A stretch of 64,000 bases of DNA from Nannobrachium achirus. Lineage: Eukaryota > Chordata > Actinopteri > Myctophiformes > Myctophidae. The position numbers and the translations under genes were made by a program. The notes below the pieces were generated by a model. The model did not search any database and was not told where the DNA came from. It saw only the letters and a list, made by a program, of their open reading frames with translations. Numbering within the stretch: position 1 is the stretch's first letter; each line of letters opens with the position of its first letter. The stretch is from positions 49,581,518 to 49,645,517 of the forward strand of contig OY997651.1 of the NCBI GenBank assembly GCA_963921795.1, read 5' to 3'. Below, piece after piece: positions 32,000-42,899 of the stretch.

Positions 32000-32286
32000 A
32001 TTCTTTAATTCAAAACTGTTTTAGCCTTGGTTCTGGTGACTCATACTGTCTTCTGGATATGTGAACACCGCCCCTATTAGGAGGGCAGTATGAGTCGCCA
32101 CAACCAAGGACGTGTGTTTTCGATGAACCCATCATGGTTAAAATGGAGTTTGAAGTTACAGTGGGTTGGTTTAGGAATGGGGCATGCCTGTTCAAATATC
32201 TAAATACTGAATCCAGAAACTTGAACACCCAAAAGCCTCATTAGACGATAACATGACCAAACGTTTTCTTTTTTTAAATATACTAA
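32000..32286. other. Interval with no recognised feature
   Basis: Contains ATACTGTCTTCTGG and a partly inverted AGTATGAGTC block; nothing more is supported. Confidence 0.3.
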
Positions 32287-32604
32287 CTACTTCTTTTCAA
32301 TGGGCAGCAGCTTTCCAGGCGCCTTGTAGGTTTTAATTGTGCCCTGTATCGATGTGTCAAGCACAATGGCAGTGGCACATTCTAAGGCACACTCTGATAG
32401 TTTAATTTTTCGAACATTGTGGCTTTCCCTCAGCTCTTTGTATTTGGCAGGCGCAGCAATGCACAGCTCCACTATGGGTGCATAGGCTACCACGTGTTGC
32501 GGTCCATGCGGACACGCTTGAATGCAGCCGACATGGTCCCTCCTCTACTGTAGATCTTCATGATTCTTTGGTACCGAGCCACCACCTGGTCCAGATTTTG
32601 GGCT
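32287..32604 (-). pseudogene. CCDC106-like last exon with one frameshift
   Basis: An acceptor TGTTCTCTGAATTGCAG precedes the minus-strand reading QNLDQVVARYQRIMKIYSRG, GTMSAAFKRVRMDRNT, then after a one-base deletion VVAYAPIVELCIAAPAKYKE, LRESHNVRKIKLSECALECA and a stop after GKLLPIEKK. It matches the C-terminal half of CCDC106-like proteins (RYQ-V---, DRNTI--TA-IAEL--AAP-KY), which in fish occur as many repeat-associated copies. The frameshift (AACAC/GTGGTA, about 32494) suggests a pseudogene, though a sequencing error would also explain it. A possible first exon with a GTAAGT donor lies near 32805-32870. Confidence 0.65.
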
Positions 32605-32636
32605 GCAATTCAGAGAACACAAAATTTGTTTTACTT

Positions 32637-32645
32637 ACACACACA

Positions 32646-32702
<57 letters not shown>
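32637..32702 (+). repeat. (CA)n microsatellite
   Basis: About 30 CA units with one CG interruption, in the presumed intron just upstream of the CCDC106-like exon. Confidence 0.97.
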
Positions 32703-32703
<1 letters not shown>

Positions 32704-33366
32704 GTCGATAATATTATCAACATGCATTATGTCGGAATTGGTGTCTTAATGAAGAACATTTTTGGAATTAACGTTTACAGGTTTAATGTTAAAACTTACA
32801 ACGAGAAGTCGGAGCTTTGCGCTCAATCTCCTGGACTCCGTTGTGTTTCCTTGGGGGATAGCTGCCATGGCTCTTCTGGGATCTTCTCCGGACGTGTCTG
32901 GGAAGGGAATGAAGGTTACGCCGGCTCGCCGAGGTGCATTCTGGTTATAAAGGTAGCTATGTATATGTGTATATTATAAATATATATAAATATTGCCGCT
33001 CTAGGACTACAATTGCATCACCGTTGGCACACACTATGGGGACCACTAATGCATACTTTCTTATAGATACCTTCTCCAGTTTAAATGTTTATGATTTAAA
33101 CTGATTTAAAAATGTCTTTCAAAATTATTAAGAGGGCAAGTAGAATACATAATATTTAATACAAAACTAAAATATTGTACAATGTAGAGATTTAAGTGTT
33201 TAATTTTTTTCTCTCTCTTGACTAAAAGGACATGGCAACAAAAGTGTTACTTACACACACTCCAAAAAGGCTGTATTTCGTGGAGGTCCCATTGGCGTTT
33301 TGAATGTTTCCTGAGCATTCTAATTCCATTTCTAAATCTCAAAAACAGGTCAAAATGAGCTGTTAG

Positions 33367-33593
33367 TCATGTAAGAGACTTGTCAACATTCCTACTTATC
33401 CACTGACATAGTTTGAGTTGCATTGCTGTCTTTTTAAGCACATAAGACTCAACTGAGACCGTCCTATTCGCATCACGAGAATACGAGGGAGCTTTGTGAT
33501 CTCCAATTTGCAGTTGCGGTCTGTATCGGATTTGCATGTAGCGCAACCCATTGCCCCGGGTTTCTGTTCCTCGAAGTACACGTCCAGGCAATC
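33367..33593 (-). CDS. Ubiquitin-specific protease-like exon
   Basis: After a strong acceptor (T-rich tract, then TTGCAG, at about 33594-33615) the minus strand reads DCLDVYFEEQKPGAMGCATC, KSDTDRNCKLEITKLPRILV and MRIGRSQLSLMCLKRQQCNS. DCLD-F...C--C...LPRIL-----R is the pattern of the USP zinc-ribbon and central fold in the USP29/37 type. The usual LxRF is RIGRS here. No Cys-box or His-box exon was found in the window, so it is either a remnant or an exon of a gene extending through large introns. The 3' boundary is uncertain. Confidence 0.5.
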
Positions 33594-33732
33594 CTGCAAA
33601 AAAAAAAAAAAACAGAAAATATGTATGACTGTCAATATAAAAATGTGTATAAAACTAAAGATAGTAATGACAAGTATGACATCACTGTCAGTATAGGAAA
33701 TTAGTATAAAACTAAAGATAGTAATAAGATTT

Positions 33733-34175
33733 CACAGGCCCTTAGTGAGATGAGACCAATGACATACGGTCAGACAGACAGAAAAGATGGCTGTCTAACC
33801 GACAGAAAAGATGCACCTTTCACTTCAGGACCTAAGGAGAGACCCACTGTACAGAGGAATACAAGAGAATTGGAACCTGTTCCAGCAGATCACTATGAAG
33901 GCTATACAGAAACTGTCTTAGAAGACATCATTCTCTCTTTCTCAGAACAGGAGAAGAAACGTAATATCACAGAGGTCCTTTTCGTCAAGCTGTGGTACAA
34001 CCGTTTTATCAAGCCAGAAAGGAATTTCACAGACTGATCCCTCCCGGAAGCATGGTAGGAGCCATGCTAGTAGCCCTAAGGGCAATCAAACGACGAATCC
34101 ATACAGAGGACGGAACCATCTCTGGACATAACCAGCTCTGCCACCAGAGCCTGATGACTCTGGTGGTTGTCAGTT
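33733..34175 (+). pseudogene. Coding-like exon, unrecognised
   Basis: An acceptor-like TAAGATTTCACAG (about 33733) opens a frame with PVPADHYEGYTETVLEDIIL and SFSEQEKKRNITEVLFVKLW, stopping after KPERNFTD. A second frame continues LLPPGSMVGAMLVALRAIKR, RIHTEDGTISGHNQLC. The jump between frames near 34030 indicates a frameshift. Composition is coding-like. Family not recognised. Confidence 0.35.
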
Positions 34176-34579
34176 AGGCAACCAGGTCACAACGATAAGG
34201 GACCTTATTTGCCTCTAGATTTTTGTTTATGACCCTATACTAATTATTTCGGCGATATTAATTTAATACAATTTTGAAATTCTAATTCATTGGTCTGTTC
34301 AGTTTGGTCAATTCATAATAATAATAATCAAGTAATTGGACACCATGTTTATTTTCTCCGGCCTAAAGGGTGAACCAATTGGGTGCCTCCGTGTCTATGA
34401 CATCATTTTTGATGACGTATTTTCTCTGGCCTAAAGGCCTTCTAAATCAGGGTGAACCAATCGGGTGCCTCTGTTCCTATGACATCATGGACAAATCAAC
34501 AGAATCGAAGTGTTTCATTGGTCTAGCTAACTCATGTCATCATCATTAGTGACATCATAATTTTGGTAAAAAAAAAAGA

Positions 34580-35320
34580 ATTTACGTACTTGAAAATAAT
34601 CAAAAGGGGGCGTGGCCTAATGGCTCAATAGCGCCCCCAACAAAACTTCGTGCCTCAAGCCCCACCATACGGTTTCACCTACAAGCACGAAAATCGGTAC
34701 ACACCTGTATCATGTCCGTACTCACAAAAAAGTCTCTTGGCGCAATGTCCGAAACCAAACAGGAAGTCAGCCATTTTGACTAATTAGTGGCGTTTTGGCG
34801 CATTTTTGGCCGTTTTCATGGGTCGCACTTTAACGAACTCCTCCTTAATCGGATCAACTTCAAATTCGCGCAGCGTAAACAAGACACCTTAATGATGAGC
34901 AGTTATAAAAATCGTGAGTTTTCGTAAAACGGCGTGATGGTGGCGAAGTATCAAACTTCCTTCGCCAAACAGGAAGTGCCTTTCGCCAAACAGGAAGTGC
35001 CTCTATAACTCATGAACTGTTTGTCGTACAGAGGCGTGGGTGGCATCATATGACTTGATTAAGAGTCCTTAACCTTAATTGGTTCAACTTAGCCCCGCCC
35101 CCACTTCTGATTGGCCGAAACTTGATTGTTCCTTTTTTTTGGCTATTACTCATCAAACGTTTGTCGTACAGAGTTGTGGCTGGTGTCATATGACTTGATT
35201 AAGAGTCCTTCCCCTTAATTGGTTTAACTTAGCCCCGCCCCTCTTCTGATTGGCTGCTGCCCTTGTGACGTGGGTAGAGCTGCGAGGGCCCGGTCATCGC
35301 TGCTTGCAGCTTTAATATAA
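34580..35320 (-). repeat. Common fish interspersed repeat (AAGCTGCAAGCAGCG type)
   Basis: The minus strand starts ATTAAAGCTGCAAGCAGCGA then GACCGGGCCCTCGC, and includes two AAACGTTTGATGAGTAATAG-like blocks and tandem AACAGGAAGTGCC. I recognise this as a sequence type common in fish genomes, but its class is unclear to me. It truncates the LINE endonuclease fragment on its right. Confidence 0.5.
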
Positions 35321-35321
35321 T

Positions 35322-36164
35322 TTAATTTGGTAACTTTATTTCTCAGCTTACAATAAAACTGTCGGTCTAAAAGGCTCCCTGAATTATGTGCAGCTACCTT
35401 AGCTCTATCCCTCTGCTGCATTAAAGCTCTAAGCTCGTCATCAATCCATGATGCACTACTCCCCTTCACAGACCTCTTTCTGAGTGGAGCATGCTGATCA
35501 ACAAGCTTCACAAATCTATCCATGAAGATATTCAAAGCAATGTTTGGATCATTTTCCTGACATAGATCAGACCACTTTAAATCTTGAACTCCCTTAACAC
35601 ACGTGTGGGTTGATTCACAGCCTGGACAAGATTACAGGCGTCAGCCATAGAAATTAACTTGTTACGTAATGGACAATTTATTGAAAACCAGTCAATATTC
35701 AGATCGCCAAGAAGAAAAATATCCTTACTTTCATCTGACACTATATCAAGATTTTCACATATGTTTTCCAAATATCTAACATTAGAACTGGGAGGCCTAT
35801 AACAACACCCGATTAAAATGGGCTTGCAGTATGGAAGGTGAATCTCTAGCCAAATAACTTCAATGTCACTACATGTAATGTCATTTCTTACCAAAACTGG
35901 AATATGTTCCTGCACATAAAAAGCAAGACCACCACCATATTTGTCCCTGTCCCTTCTATAGAGCCTGTAACCTTGAACAGCTAGGTCAGAATCATCAAAA
36001 ACTGTATCCAGGTGTGTCTCTGACAGTGCTAAAACATGAATATTATTAGAGGAACAGATATTGGCGATCTCATGAACTTTATACTTGAGACTGCATATAT
36101 TTAAATGAGCTAAAATCAATCCCTTCTTAGGCAAACTTAATGACACAGATGTAGTTTTGTTCAT
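35322..36164 (-). pseudogene. LINE ORF2 endonuclease fragment
   Basis: Minus-strand frame carries the APE-type endonuclease motifs: LILAHLNICSLKYKVHEIAN, LALSETHLD (catalytic E), YRLYRRDRDKYGGGLAFYVQ, VIWLEIHLPYCKPILIGCCY then RPP, and FLLGDLNIDW (GDxN). A second open stretch follows (HAPLRKRSVKGSSASWIDDE, LRALMQQRDRAK, KLRNKVTKLNY), matching the linker before the reverse transcriptase. Shifts and stops lie between the two. The RT is missing: a different repeat starts at 35320. L2/CR1/Jockey-like; clade not certain. Confidence 0.8.
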
Positions 36165-36300
36165 TGGAAAAAATAAAACAAATTAAAAATTACAAAAAAG
36201 ACATACTAAAACACCCTAACCTTCAGAAATACAAACATACAGCTTTATTTAAACTTGTCTAGTTGGTCCATGCTCTTAATACACAGACCCCTAGAGTTAT

Positions 36301-36847
36301 AATGCCTACATTATATGAAAGAATACCACTAAACCTCCCTAAACATTGATACAAAAGGCTTTTCAATTGATTTTGGTACCTTCAGGCATGCTTGAGAACA
36401 TCCCATAACATCCAGGATAAATAGATCAGCAGAAAGGCATAATTTTCAAGAAGCCATCCAAGAAGCCTAATGGGAGCTTAAAATGGCTATATCGCAATTA
36501 CTATTCAACGTATACAGGTTTTGGTGTCTAACCCTAGGTTTAGGGACATCGCCTTGGGAGGGACGCCATGGATTTGGCAATGAATGATTAACTGATGGTA
36601 ATTTCACAGATCACATTTCTTGAGCCCCAAAACCTATAGGGTTAGAAACCAAAACCACCTTTCTAGGTGGAATAGTAATTGAGCCATTTTAAGCAATCTT
36701 GAAAATGATGCCTTTCTGGTACGTATACTTTCCTGGATGTTATGGGATGTTCTCAAGCATGCCTGAAGGTATCCAGAATCAATTTAAAACTATTTTGTAT
36801 CAATGTTTAGGGAGGTTTAGTGGTATTCTTTCATATAATGTAGGCAT
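36301..36847. mobile_element. Foldback MITE
   Basis: Arms of about 240 bp sharing ATGCCTACATTATATGAAAG, ACCACTAAACCTCCCTAAAC, CAGGCATGCTTGAGAACATC and ATGGCT/CAATTACTATTC. The central loop is about 80 bp (36545-36625). Divergence is moderate. Outer ends ATGCCTACA/TGTAGGCAT. Confidence 0.85.
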
Positions 36848-37720
36848 TTTGACCTGTCTATTTCTCATTTAAAGTGCTTGTTTAAGAATTACCACCTCAG
36901 AATGAAATACTATGGGTAAATTATACATTTCCTGAATCATTAGGGTCATGTCAGTATTCCAATTGTTGTGTTTTGTGTTTCTTGATGACACATAATTGGA
37001 AGACTAAAAGGTTTAGGTGGAAATTGTGGGAAATTATGAGGGGAAGGGGAGAAATCCAGCATGTAACCCTTGTTACTACACTCCCGTTACTGTAATCCAG
37101 ATTACACTTTTTAAAGGAGTATTTCACCACAAAATGACTTTTTTCTATTAATTGCTCACACCATGGAGATTTGATAATTTACCCCCATTTTGACTCATCC
37201 GGAATCAATAGGGGTACATTTATTGTAATCAAATTGTTGTCTTGGGAATGTGACAAATGTGTCAGTCCTTTTCCCTTTCACACATTTCTACTGTGTCAGT
37301 TCCATGTGGTCTATGATGTCAGACATCTCCATATTCGGCAAAGAAAATCCACCAATTCATTCATATAAATTAAACTATAACGTATATCTTAGCAAAATGC
37401 ACCAGCCGTCTTGCAATGCGTTGGTTGATTTGACTACTCTTCCCAAAACCTGTGGGAGGAGTAGCGCAAGAAAAGGTTTATCTGGAAAATGTAAAGATGG
37501 ATGGATGGAAGGAATAAAGTCAGACAAGTACTATAAAGTCACCAATATAGTCTGTCTGGTTGCCCTGTCACACTTATTAGTGTTAATTAAATCGTAATAC
37601 CACTGTAAAAGTAACACTTCCATATCAGTGTGTAGACCAACATTAATCATAAGAACATGTAATTAAACATGCAAATAAAAAGGAAAAGTCTGGGGTTCTA
37701 TCAGTTGAATCAGGAACTCT
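36848..37720. other. Interval with a MITE fragment
   Basis: TTAAAGGAGTATTTCACCAC at 37112-37131 and following ~80 bp match one arm of the AAGGAGTAGTTCACCC family (45353-45460). No gene supported; open frames are short. Confidence 0.4.
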
Positions 37721-37723
37721 TAC

Positions 37724-37869
37724 CAGTGACAGTAATTGAGGATACGTCCACAGAAAGGGGGAAGTCAGGGCTGGAGGCAGCCTCCACAAGAGCAGCACGC
37801 AAAGAATCAGCATCTGGTGCAGTCCCTCGTTTGAATGTTAATTCCACCTCTACCCAGACTGATCCTGGG
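37724..37869 (-). CDS. SEA-like domain, exon 3 of 3 visible
   Basis: Between acceptor ATAATTTGTTTAG and donor CACTG/GTAAGAG. Reads PGSVWVEVELTFKRGTAPDA then DSLRAALVEAASSPDFPLSV and DVSSITVTG. FxPGSVxVxxxLTF followed by a helix and SITV is the pattern of the second half of SEA-type domains in extracellular mucin-like proteins. It joins in frame to the exon at 37995-38053. No gene name is recognised. Confidence 0.6.
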
Positions 37870-37994
37870 CTAAACAAATTATATTGAAAGTCTTGTTTTA
37901 GTGTTAGGCCTGTGTACATATTTTTATTTTACTGTATAAACATTGTTAATCAATTAATGAAGCATTTGATACAGTTATGACAATGAGTGCTTAC

Positions 37995-38053
37995 CTGAAA
38001 TCTAGTACCTGAGCGCCGATGTAACCTGCAAATCTAGTTACAGCAATCCCCAT
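37995..38053 (-). CDS. SEA-like domain, exon 2
   Basis: A 59-bp exon with acceptor AAAAATTACAG and donor TTTCAG/GTAAGC. Reads MGIAVTRFAGYIGAQVLDF and, with one base from the next exon, Ser. The split codon fits exactly, giving QVLDFSPGSV across the junction. Confidence 0.6.
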
Positions 38054-38099
38054 CTGTAATTTTTTTTAAATAAAGACAATATTTATTTTCAGAGAAACT

Positions 38100-38460
38100 G
38101 TGAAAGGATCACTATTAATCAACCATATGATTTTAAGTGTTAAAAGATTAAGAGGAGGACCGGATCCCTGTGGTTACATCTGCACCCTGGCGGAGTTACA
38201 TTTACCGCGATGTAACGTTCCAAGAGCGCCGCGATGCAGAAAAAAACTTCACGTTGGGACTCTAGAACGTCATAGAAAATACATAGCGATACATCAGCGA
38301 TTTTCATTATTTCACCAAAGCATAAACAGACTACTTGATATGAAGGATATTGATGTAAACAAGATATCTGAATGGGTAAATATATTTGATATGCCCATGT
38401 TTACAATGAAATAGTCCCTGCAGGAATCCGGAGAAAAAGTCTTGATTCCACGGAGAACAA
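38100..38460. other. Interval between exons, no feature
   Basis: A 104-codon plus-strand frame shows no family resemblance and lies in a presumed intron. Probably chance. Confidence 0.3.
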
Positions 38461-38469
38461 TCCTGATTC

Positions 38470-38636
38470 TGCGGAATTCTGCGGAGAACATTTCTTGATT
38501 CCGTGGACATTAAAAAACAACCTAAAATGACCAGTTATCAAGCTAAAAATTGCAGAATTCTGCGGAGAACATTTCTTGATTCCGTGGACATTAAAAAACA
38601 ACCTAAAATGACCAGTTATCAAGCTAAAAATTATAT
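38470..38636 (+). repeat. 81-bp tandem duplication
   Basis: ATTCTGCGGAGAACATTTCT ... ACCAGTTATCAAGCTAAAAA occurs twice with 81-bp spacing (38476, 38557) and almost no divergence. Confidence 0.9.
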
Positions 38637-38639
38637 AGT

Positions 38640-39300
38640 TCTAACAATCAAGTAAAACCCTTCATGAAATAGCTAAAATTAATTGTAATTAGTGGTTAGA
38701 ATAATCATTTTTGAGAATAAAAATCCAATATTAAATCTATAATTTTTTAATTGCTATTGTTTTTAATAATTACTTTCTGTTGCAAAGATTATATTGTCAT
38801 CCATACCATGCCCATAGTAACCACATTTTAGAGGATAGCCTACCTACTACTTAGTATGGGTGTAATATTTATTTATTCTCTTCTGCATTAGCATTGTTAT
38901 TGCCAGGCATAGAGAGGATCTATAGTTCAGGACACAGTTTCTGTCAGGAATGTGGGACCATCCAGCAGTGCAACTAGCAGGAGGGAAGCTAAGCTATTCC
39001 CCCAGGCTCTGTATGAGGTGGCCACTGGCCAAACCATGTACAAATCGTTTTATAATAGTAGTAATGACTCTTGCCGCTCTACTGCCACTCGTTCCGCGAT
39101 AAATTATGTGATCGCGGATTCCTGGGGGGACTAAATAAAGGACAATTTATGTAGCGGTTACTTCCTCATATCTTGGGCTGTTTATGGCAATGTGATTGCG
39201 GTGAATGCAGAGCTAACGTCGATTCATCTGTGATATAGGTACCTCCCCCGTTAAAAATAAATAAATGAAATGTCAAGAAAAGGTTTTCCATAAAAACAAA
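38640..39300. other. Interval with a short coding-like frame
   Basis: Plus strand 38952-39134 reads GPSSSATSRREAKLFPQALY and SAINYVIADSWGD, stop, followed by AATAAA at about 39133. Unrecognised; may be a repeat-borne fragment. The remainder is AT-rich. Confidence 0.3.
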
Positions 39301-39309
39301 AGTGAGAGC

Positions 39310-39425
39310 TAGCAGGCGGTAGGAGAGGGGGTGGGGGGTGGAGGAGAGTAGAGAGGGAGGCAGGGAGAAATACAGAGGCAGGGAGAGGGAGGGTAGAGCC
39401 AAGGAGGAGAGGGGGCAGGGTGAAT
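39310..39425 (+). repeat. GA-rich low-complexity tract
   Basis: Purine-rich GAGAGGG/GGAGG-type sequence, in the presumed intron. Confidence 0.9.
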
Positions 39426-39563
39426 GGAATCTCGACGCAAGGGCCCAGCAGCCAATGAACTCATGCATTGTAGTTTGTGGTTGTTAAAACGTACTGTATA
39501 AAAGTTGGTCAAATATTAGCCTTAAAAATCACAGCCTTATCAAAATTATGATAATGGACTTAC

Positions 39564-39683
39564 CGCTGCAATCACTGCTTTCTCCAAAGCCTGGTATAGA
39601 ACACTGGCCGGGATTGTAAGATCAAATTTGAATAGCTCTTTGAAAAGAGAAATTCTCAAATGGATCAGATCATTATTTTTGCT
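39564..39683 (-). CDS. SEA-like domain, exon 1 visible
   Basis: A 120-bp exon; acceptor-like ACCAGTAGCAG and donor GCAGCG/GTAAGT. Reads SKNNDLIHLRISLFKELFKF then DLTIPASVLYQALEKAVIAA, and joins in frame to exon 2. The three exons give about 108 continuous codons with canonical GT/AG sites. This is the best candidate in the window for part of a genuine spliced gene on the minus strand. Further exons are not seen; 39830 rightward is repeat. Could also be a spliced repeat-borne gene. Confidence 0.5.
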
Positions 39684-40059
39684 CTGCTACTGGTCAAGCC
39701 ATGGTTGGTTCCTGGTACAAACAGAGGATAATATTAACTCAGCTCACATGGGGTCCCCATTTTGGGAATGTCAACTTAAAAATGTAATAATAATAAGGGT
39801 AATAATAATAATAACAATAGTTAAGCCGTACACGATAGGGAGTTCCAATAGAAAAATATAAGCCTCGTGTACAATATAGGCTCGAAGTACTTGCGAGCGT
39901 ACACGCCCCCATAGTTATAATGGGGCGTGTACGCTTGCAACTGGGTGTCGTGTACGGCACCTGTGCCGACTACAATTTCCCAATGGAGGGCAGCAGAGAG
40001 CCATATGTACACAGGCCCTAGATGGTGTACACGACCAGTAGTTTTACATGGACCCTCAG

Positions 40060-41755
40060 AGGGACACTGTGGGCTTATCAAGTGGTCCGTGGTGGTTCTC
40101 AAAGTGAGGTCGGGGGACCCTCAGAGGGAAACTATGGGCTTATCAAGTGGTCCGTGGTGGTTCTCAAAGTGAGGTCGGGGGACCCTCAGAGGGACACTGT
40201 GGGCTTATCAAGTGGTCCATGGTCGGTTCTCAAAGTGAGGTCGGGGGACCCTCAGAGGGACACTGTGGGCTTATCAAGTGGTCCATGGTCGGTTCTCAAA
40301 GTGAGGTCGGGGGACCCTCAGAGGGACACTTTGGGCTTATCAAGTGGTCCGTGGTGGTTCTCAAAGTGAGGTCGGGGGACCCTCAGAGGGACACTGTGGA
40401 TTTATCAAGTGGTCCATGGTCGGTTCTCAAAGTGAGGTCGGGGGACCCTCAGAGGGACACTGTGGGCTTATCAAGTGTTCCGTGGTGGTTCTCAAAGTGA
40501 GGTCGGGGGACCCTCAGAGGGACACTGTGGGCTTATCAAGTGGTCCATGGTCGGTTCTCAAAGTGAGGTCGGGGGACCCTCAGAGGGACACTGTGGGCTT
40601 ATCAAGTGGTCCGTGGTGGTTCTCAAAGTGAGGTCGGGGGACCCTCAGAGGGACACTGTGGATTTATCAAGTGGTCCATGGTCGGTTCTCAAAGTGAGGT
40701 CGGGGGACCCTCAGAGGGACACTGTGGGCTTATCAAGTGTTCCGTGGTGGTTCTCAAAGTGAGGTCGGGGGACCCTCAGAGGGACACTGTGGGTTTATCA
40801 AGTGGTCCATGGTCGGTTCTCAAAGTGAGGTCGGGGGACCCTCAGAGGGACACTGTGGGCTTATCAAGTGGTCCGTGGTCGGTTCTCAAAGTGAGGTCGG
40901 GGGACCCTCAGAGGGACACTGTGGGCTTAACAAGTGGTCCGTGGTGGTTCTCAAAGTGAGGTCGGGGGACCCTCAGAGGGACACTGTGGGCTTATCAAGT
41001 GGTCCGTGGTGGTTCTCAAAGTGAGGTCGGGGGACCCTCAGAGGGACACTGTGGGCTTATCAAGTGGTCCATGGTCGGTTCTCAAAGTGAGGTCGGGTGA
41101 CCCTCAGAGGGACACTGTGGGCTTATCAAGTGGTCCATGGTCGGTTCTCAAAGTGAGGTCGGGGGACCCTCAGAGGGACACTGTGGGCTTATCAGGTGGT
41201 CCGTGGTGGTTCTCAAAGTGAGGTCGGGGGACCCTCAGAGGGACACTGTGGATTTATCAAGTGGTCCATGGTCGGTTCTCAAAGTGAGGTCGGGGGACCC
41301 TCAGAGGGACACTGTGGGCTTATCAAGTGTTCCGTGGTGGTTCTCAAAGTGAGGTCGGGGGACCCTCAGAGGGACACTGTGGGCCTATCAAGTGGTCCGT
41401 GGTCGGTTCTCAAAGTGAGGTCGGGGGACCCTCAGAGGGACACTGTGGGCTTATCAAGTGGTCCATGGTCGGTTCTCAAAGTGAGGTCGGGGGACCCTCA
41501 GAGGGACACTGTGGGCTTATCAAGTGGTCCGTGGTGGTTCTCAAAGTGAGGTCGGGGGACCCTCAGAGGGACACTGTGGGTTTATCAAGTGGTCCATGGT
41601 CGGTTCTCAAAGTGAGGTCGGGGGACCCTCAGAGGGACACTATGGGCTTATCAAGTGGTCCGTGGTGGTTCTCAATGTGAGGTCGGGGGACCCTCAGAGG
41701 GACACTGTGGGCTTATCAAGTTGTCCATGGTCGGTTCTCAAAGTGAGGTCGGGGG
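40060..41755 (+). repeat. 65/66-bp minisatellite, 26 units
   Basis: GGTTCTCAAAGTGAGGTCG recurs 26 times from 40094 to 41733. Two main unit types: 65 bp with CCGTGGTGGTTC, and 66 bp with CCATGGTCGGTTC. Marker variants (GTGGATTTATC near 40396, 40658 and 41248; AGTGTTCCGTGG near 40475, 40737 and 41327) show 4-unit (262-bp) blocks copied as wholes. Long open frames (VGGPSEGHCGLIKWS-type) in all phases arise from the repeat and are not genes. Confidence 0.97.
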
Positions 41756-41834
41756 GCCCACAGTGTCCCTCTGAGGGGACACGGCACAGACCGTGTACAC
41801 GAAGGGCAGGAGCAAGTGTTCAAGTCCCATAGGG

Positions 41835-42062
41835 GATAAGCCCACAGTGTCCCTCTGAGGGTCCCCCGACCTCACTTTGAGAACCGACCATGGACCACTT
41901 GATAAGCCCACAGTGTCCCTCTGAGGGTCCCCCGACCTCACTTTGAGAACCACCACGGACCACTTGATAAGCCCACAGTGTCCCTCTGAGGGTCCCCCGA
42001 CCTCACTTTGAGAACCACCACGGACCACTTGATAAGCCCACAGTGTCCCTCTGAGGGTCCAT
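41835..42062 (-). repeat. Inverted minisatellite block
   Basis: Three to four units of the same 65/66-bp repeat in the opposite orientation to 40060-41755. The junction 41750-41835 holds the GGACACGGCACAG...TTGAACACTTGC spacer also found inverted at 42835-42900. Confidence 0.95.
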
Positions 42063-42604
42063 GTAAAACTACTGGTCGTGTACACCATCTAGGGCCTGTG
42101 TACATATGGCTCTCTGCTGCCCTCCATTGGGAAATTGTAGTCGGCACAGGTGCCGTACACGACACCCAGTTGCAAGCGTACACGCCCCATTATAACTATG
42201 GGGGCGTGTACGCTCGCAAGTACTTCGAGCCTATATTGTACACGAGGCTTATATTTTTCTATTGGAACTCCCTATCGTGTACGGCTTAACTATTGTTTTT
42301 TTCCCATATGGTCGGTTCTCAAAGTGAGGTACATCCTCAAAGTCCCTCCTTCCCAAACAAAGACGAACCAACCAAGGGTGCACAAGGCAGCGGTGTGCGA
42401 TGGACTAGAAATATCCATTTAAAACTATTGGTCATGTACACACAAACTAAGGCTCCTGTACACAGTGTTTGGTCTCAATTGTGTGAGCAGCTAAAGGGCA
42501 GACAATGGCCTAGAACAACCTAATGGTGCCTATTAAGACTCTAGTACACCCTTTGGCCTCGACAAGCCTGATCATCCTACTATAGCTAGTACCCCCCTCA
42601 CCAA

Positions 42605-42785
42605 CTTTGTGCTCCCACTTGATAAGCCCAGTGTCCCTCTGAGGGTCCCCCGACCTCACTTTGAGAACCGACCATGGACCACTTGATAAGCCCACAGTGT
42701 CCCTCTGAGGGTCCCCGACCTCACTTTGAGAACCGACCATGGACCACTTGATAAGCCCACAGTGTCCCTCTGAGGGTTCATGTAA
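42605..42785 (-). repeat. Inverted minisatellite block
   Basis: About three units, minus orientation, ending at a CATGTAAAACTACTGGT spacer. One unit lacks a C in GGTCCCCGACC relative to GGTCCCCCGACC. Confidence 0.95.
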
Positions 42786-42899
42786 AACTACTGGTGACTT
42801 TGTACACGCCTGTGTACATTTCCCATAGATTCTATGGGACTTGAACACTTGCTCCTGCCTTTCGTGTACACGGTCTGTGACGTGTCCCCTCAGAGGGAC

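Larger units (their letters stand above)
39815..42298. mobile_element. Large foldback structure around a minisatellite
   Basis: 39823-40065 and 42040-42296 are near-identical inverted copies: AACAATAGTTAAGCCGTACA at the left end mirrors TGTACGGCTTAACTATTGTT at the right. The arms contain GGGCGTGTACGCTTGCAACT and the palindrome-like GCGTACACGCCCC/GGGGCGTGTACGC. Between them lie the plus-oriented 65/66-bp array (40060-41755) and three to four units in reverse orientation (41835-42060). No TSD beyond a shared microsatellite-like (ATA)n flank on the left. No coding region. Confidence 0.8.

Noticed and set aside
37118..37200. piggyBac element (TTAA next to AAGGAGTATTTCACC)
   Set aside because: Only one end is present here; the complete relative at 45353-45460 does not show TTAA on both sides.
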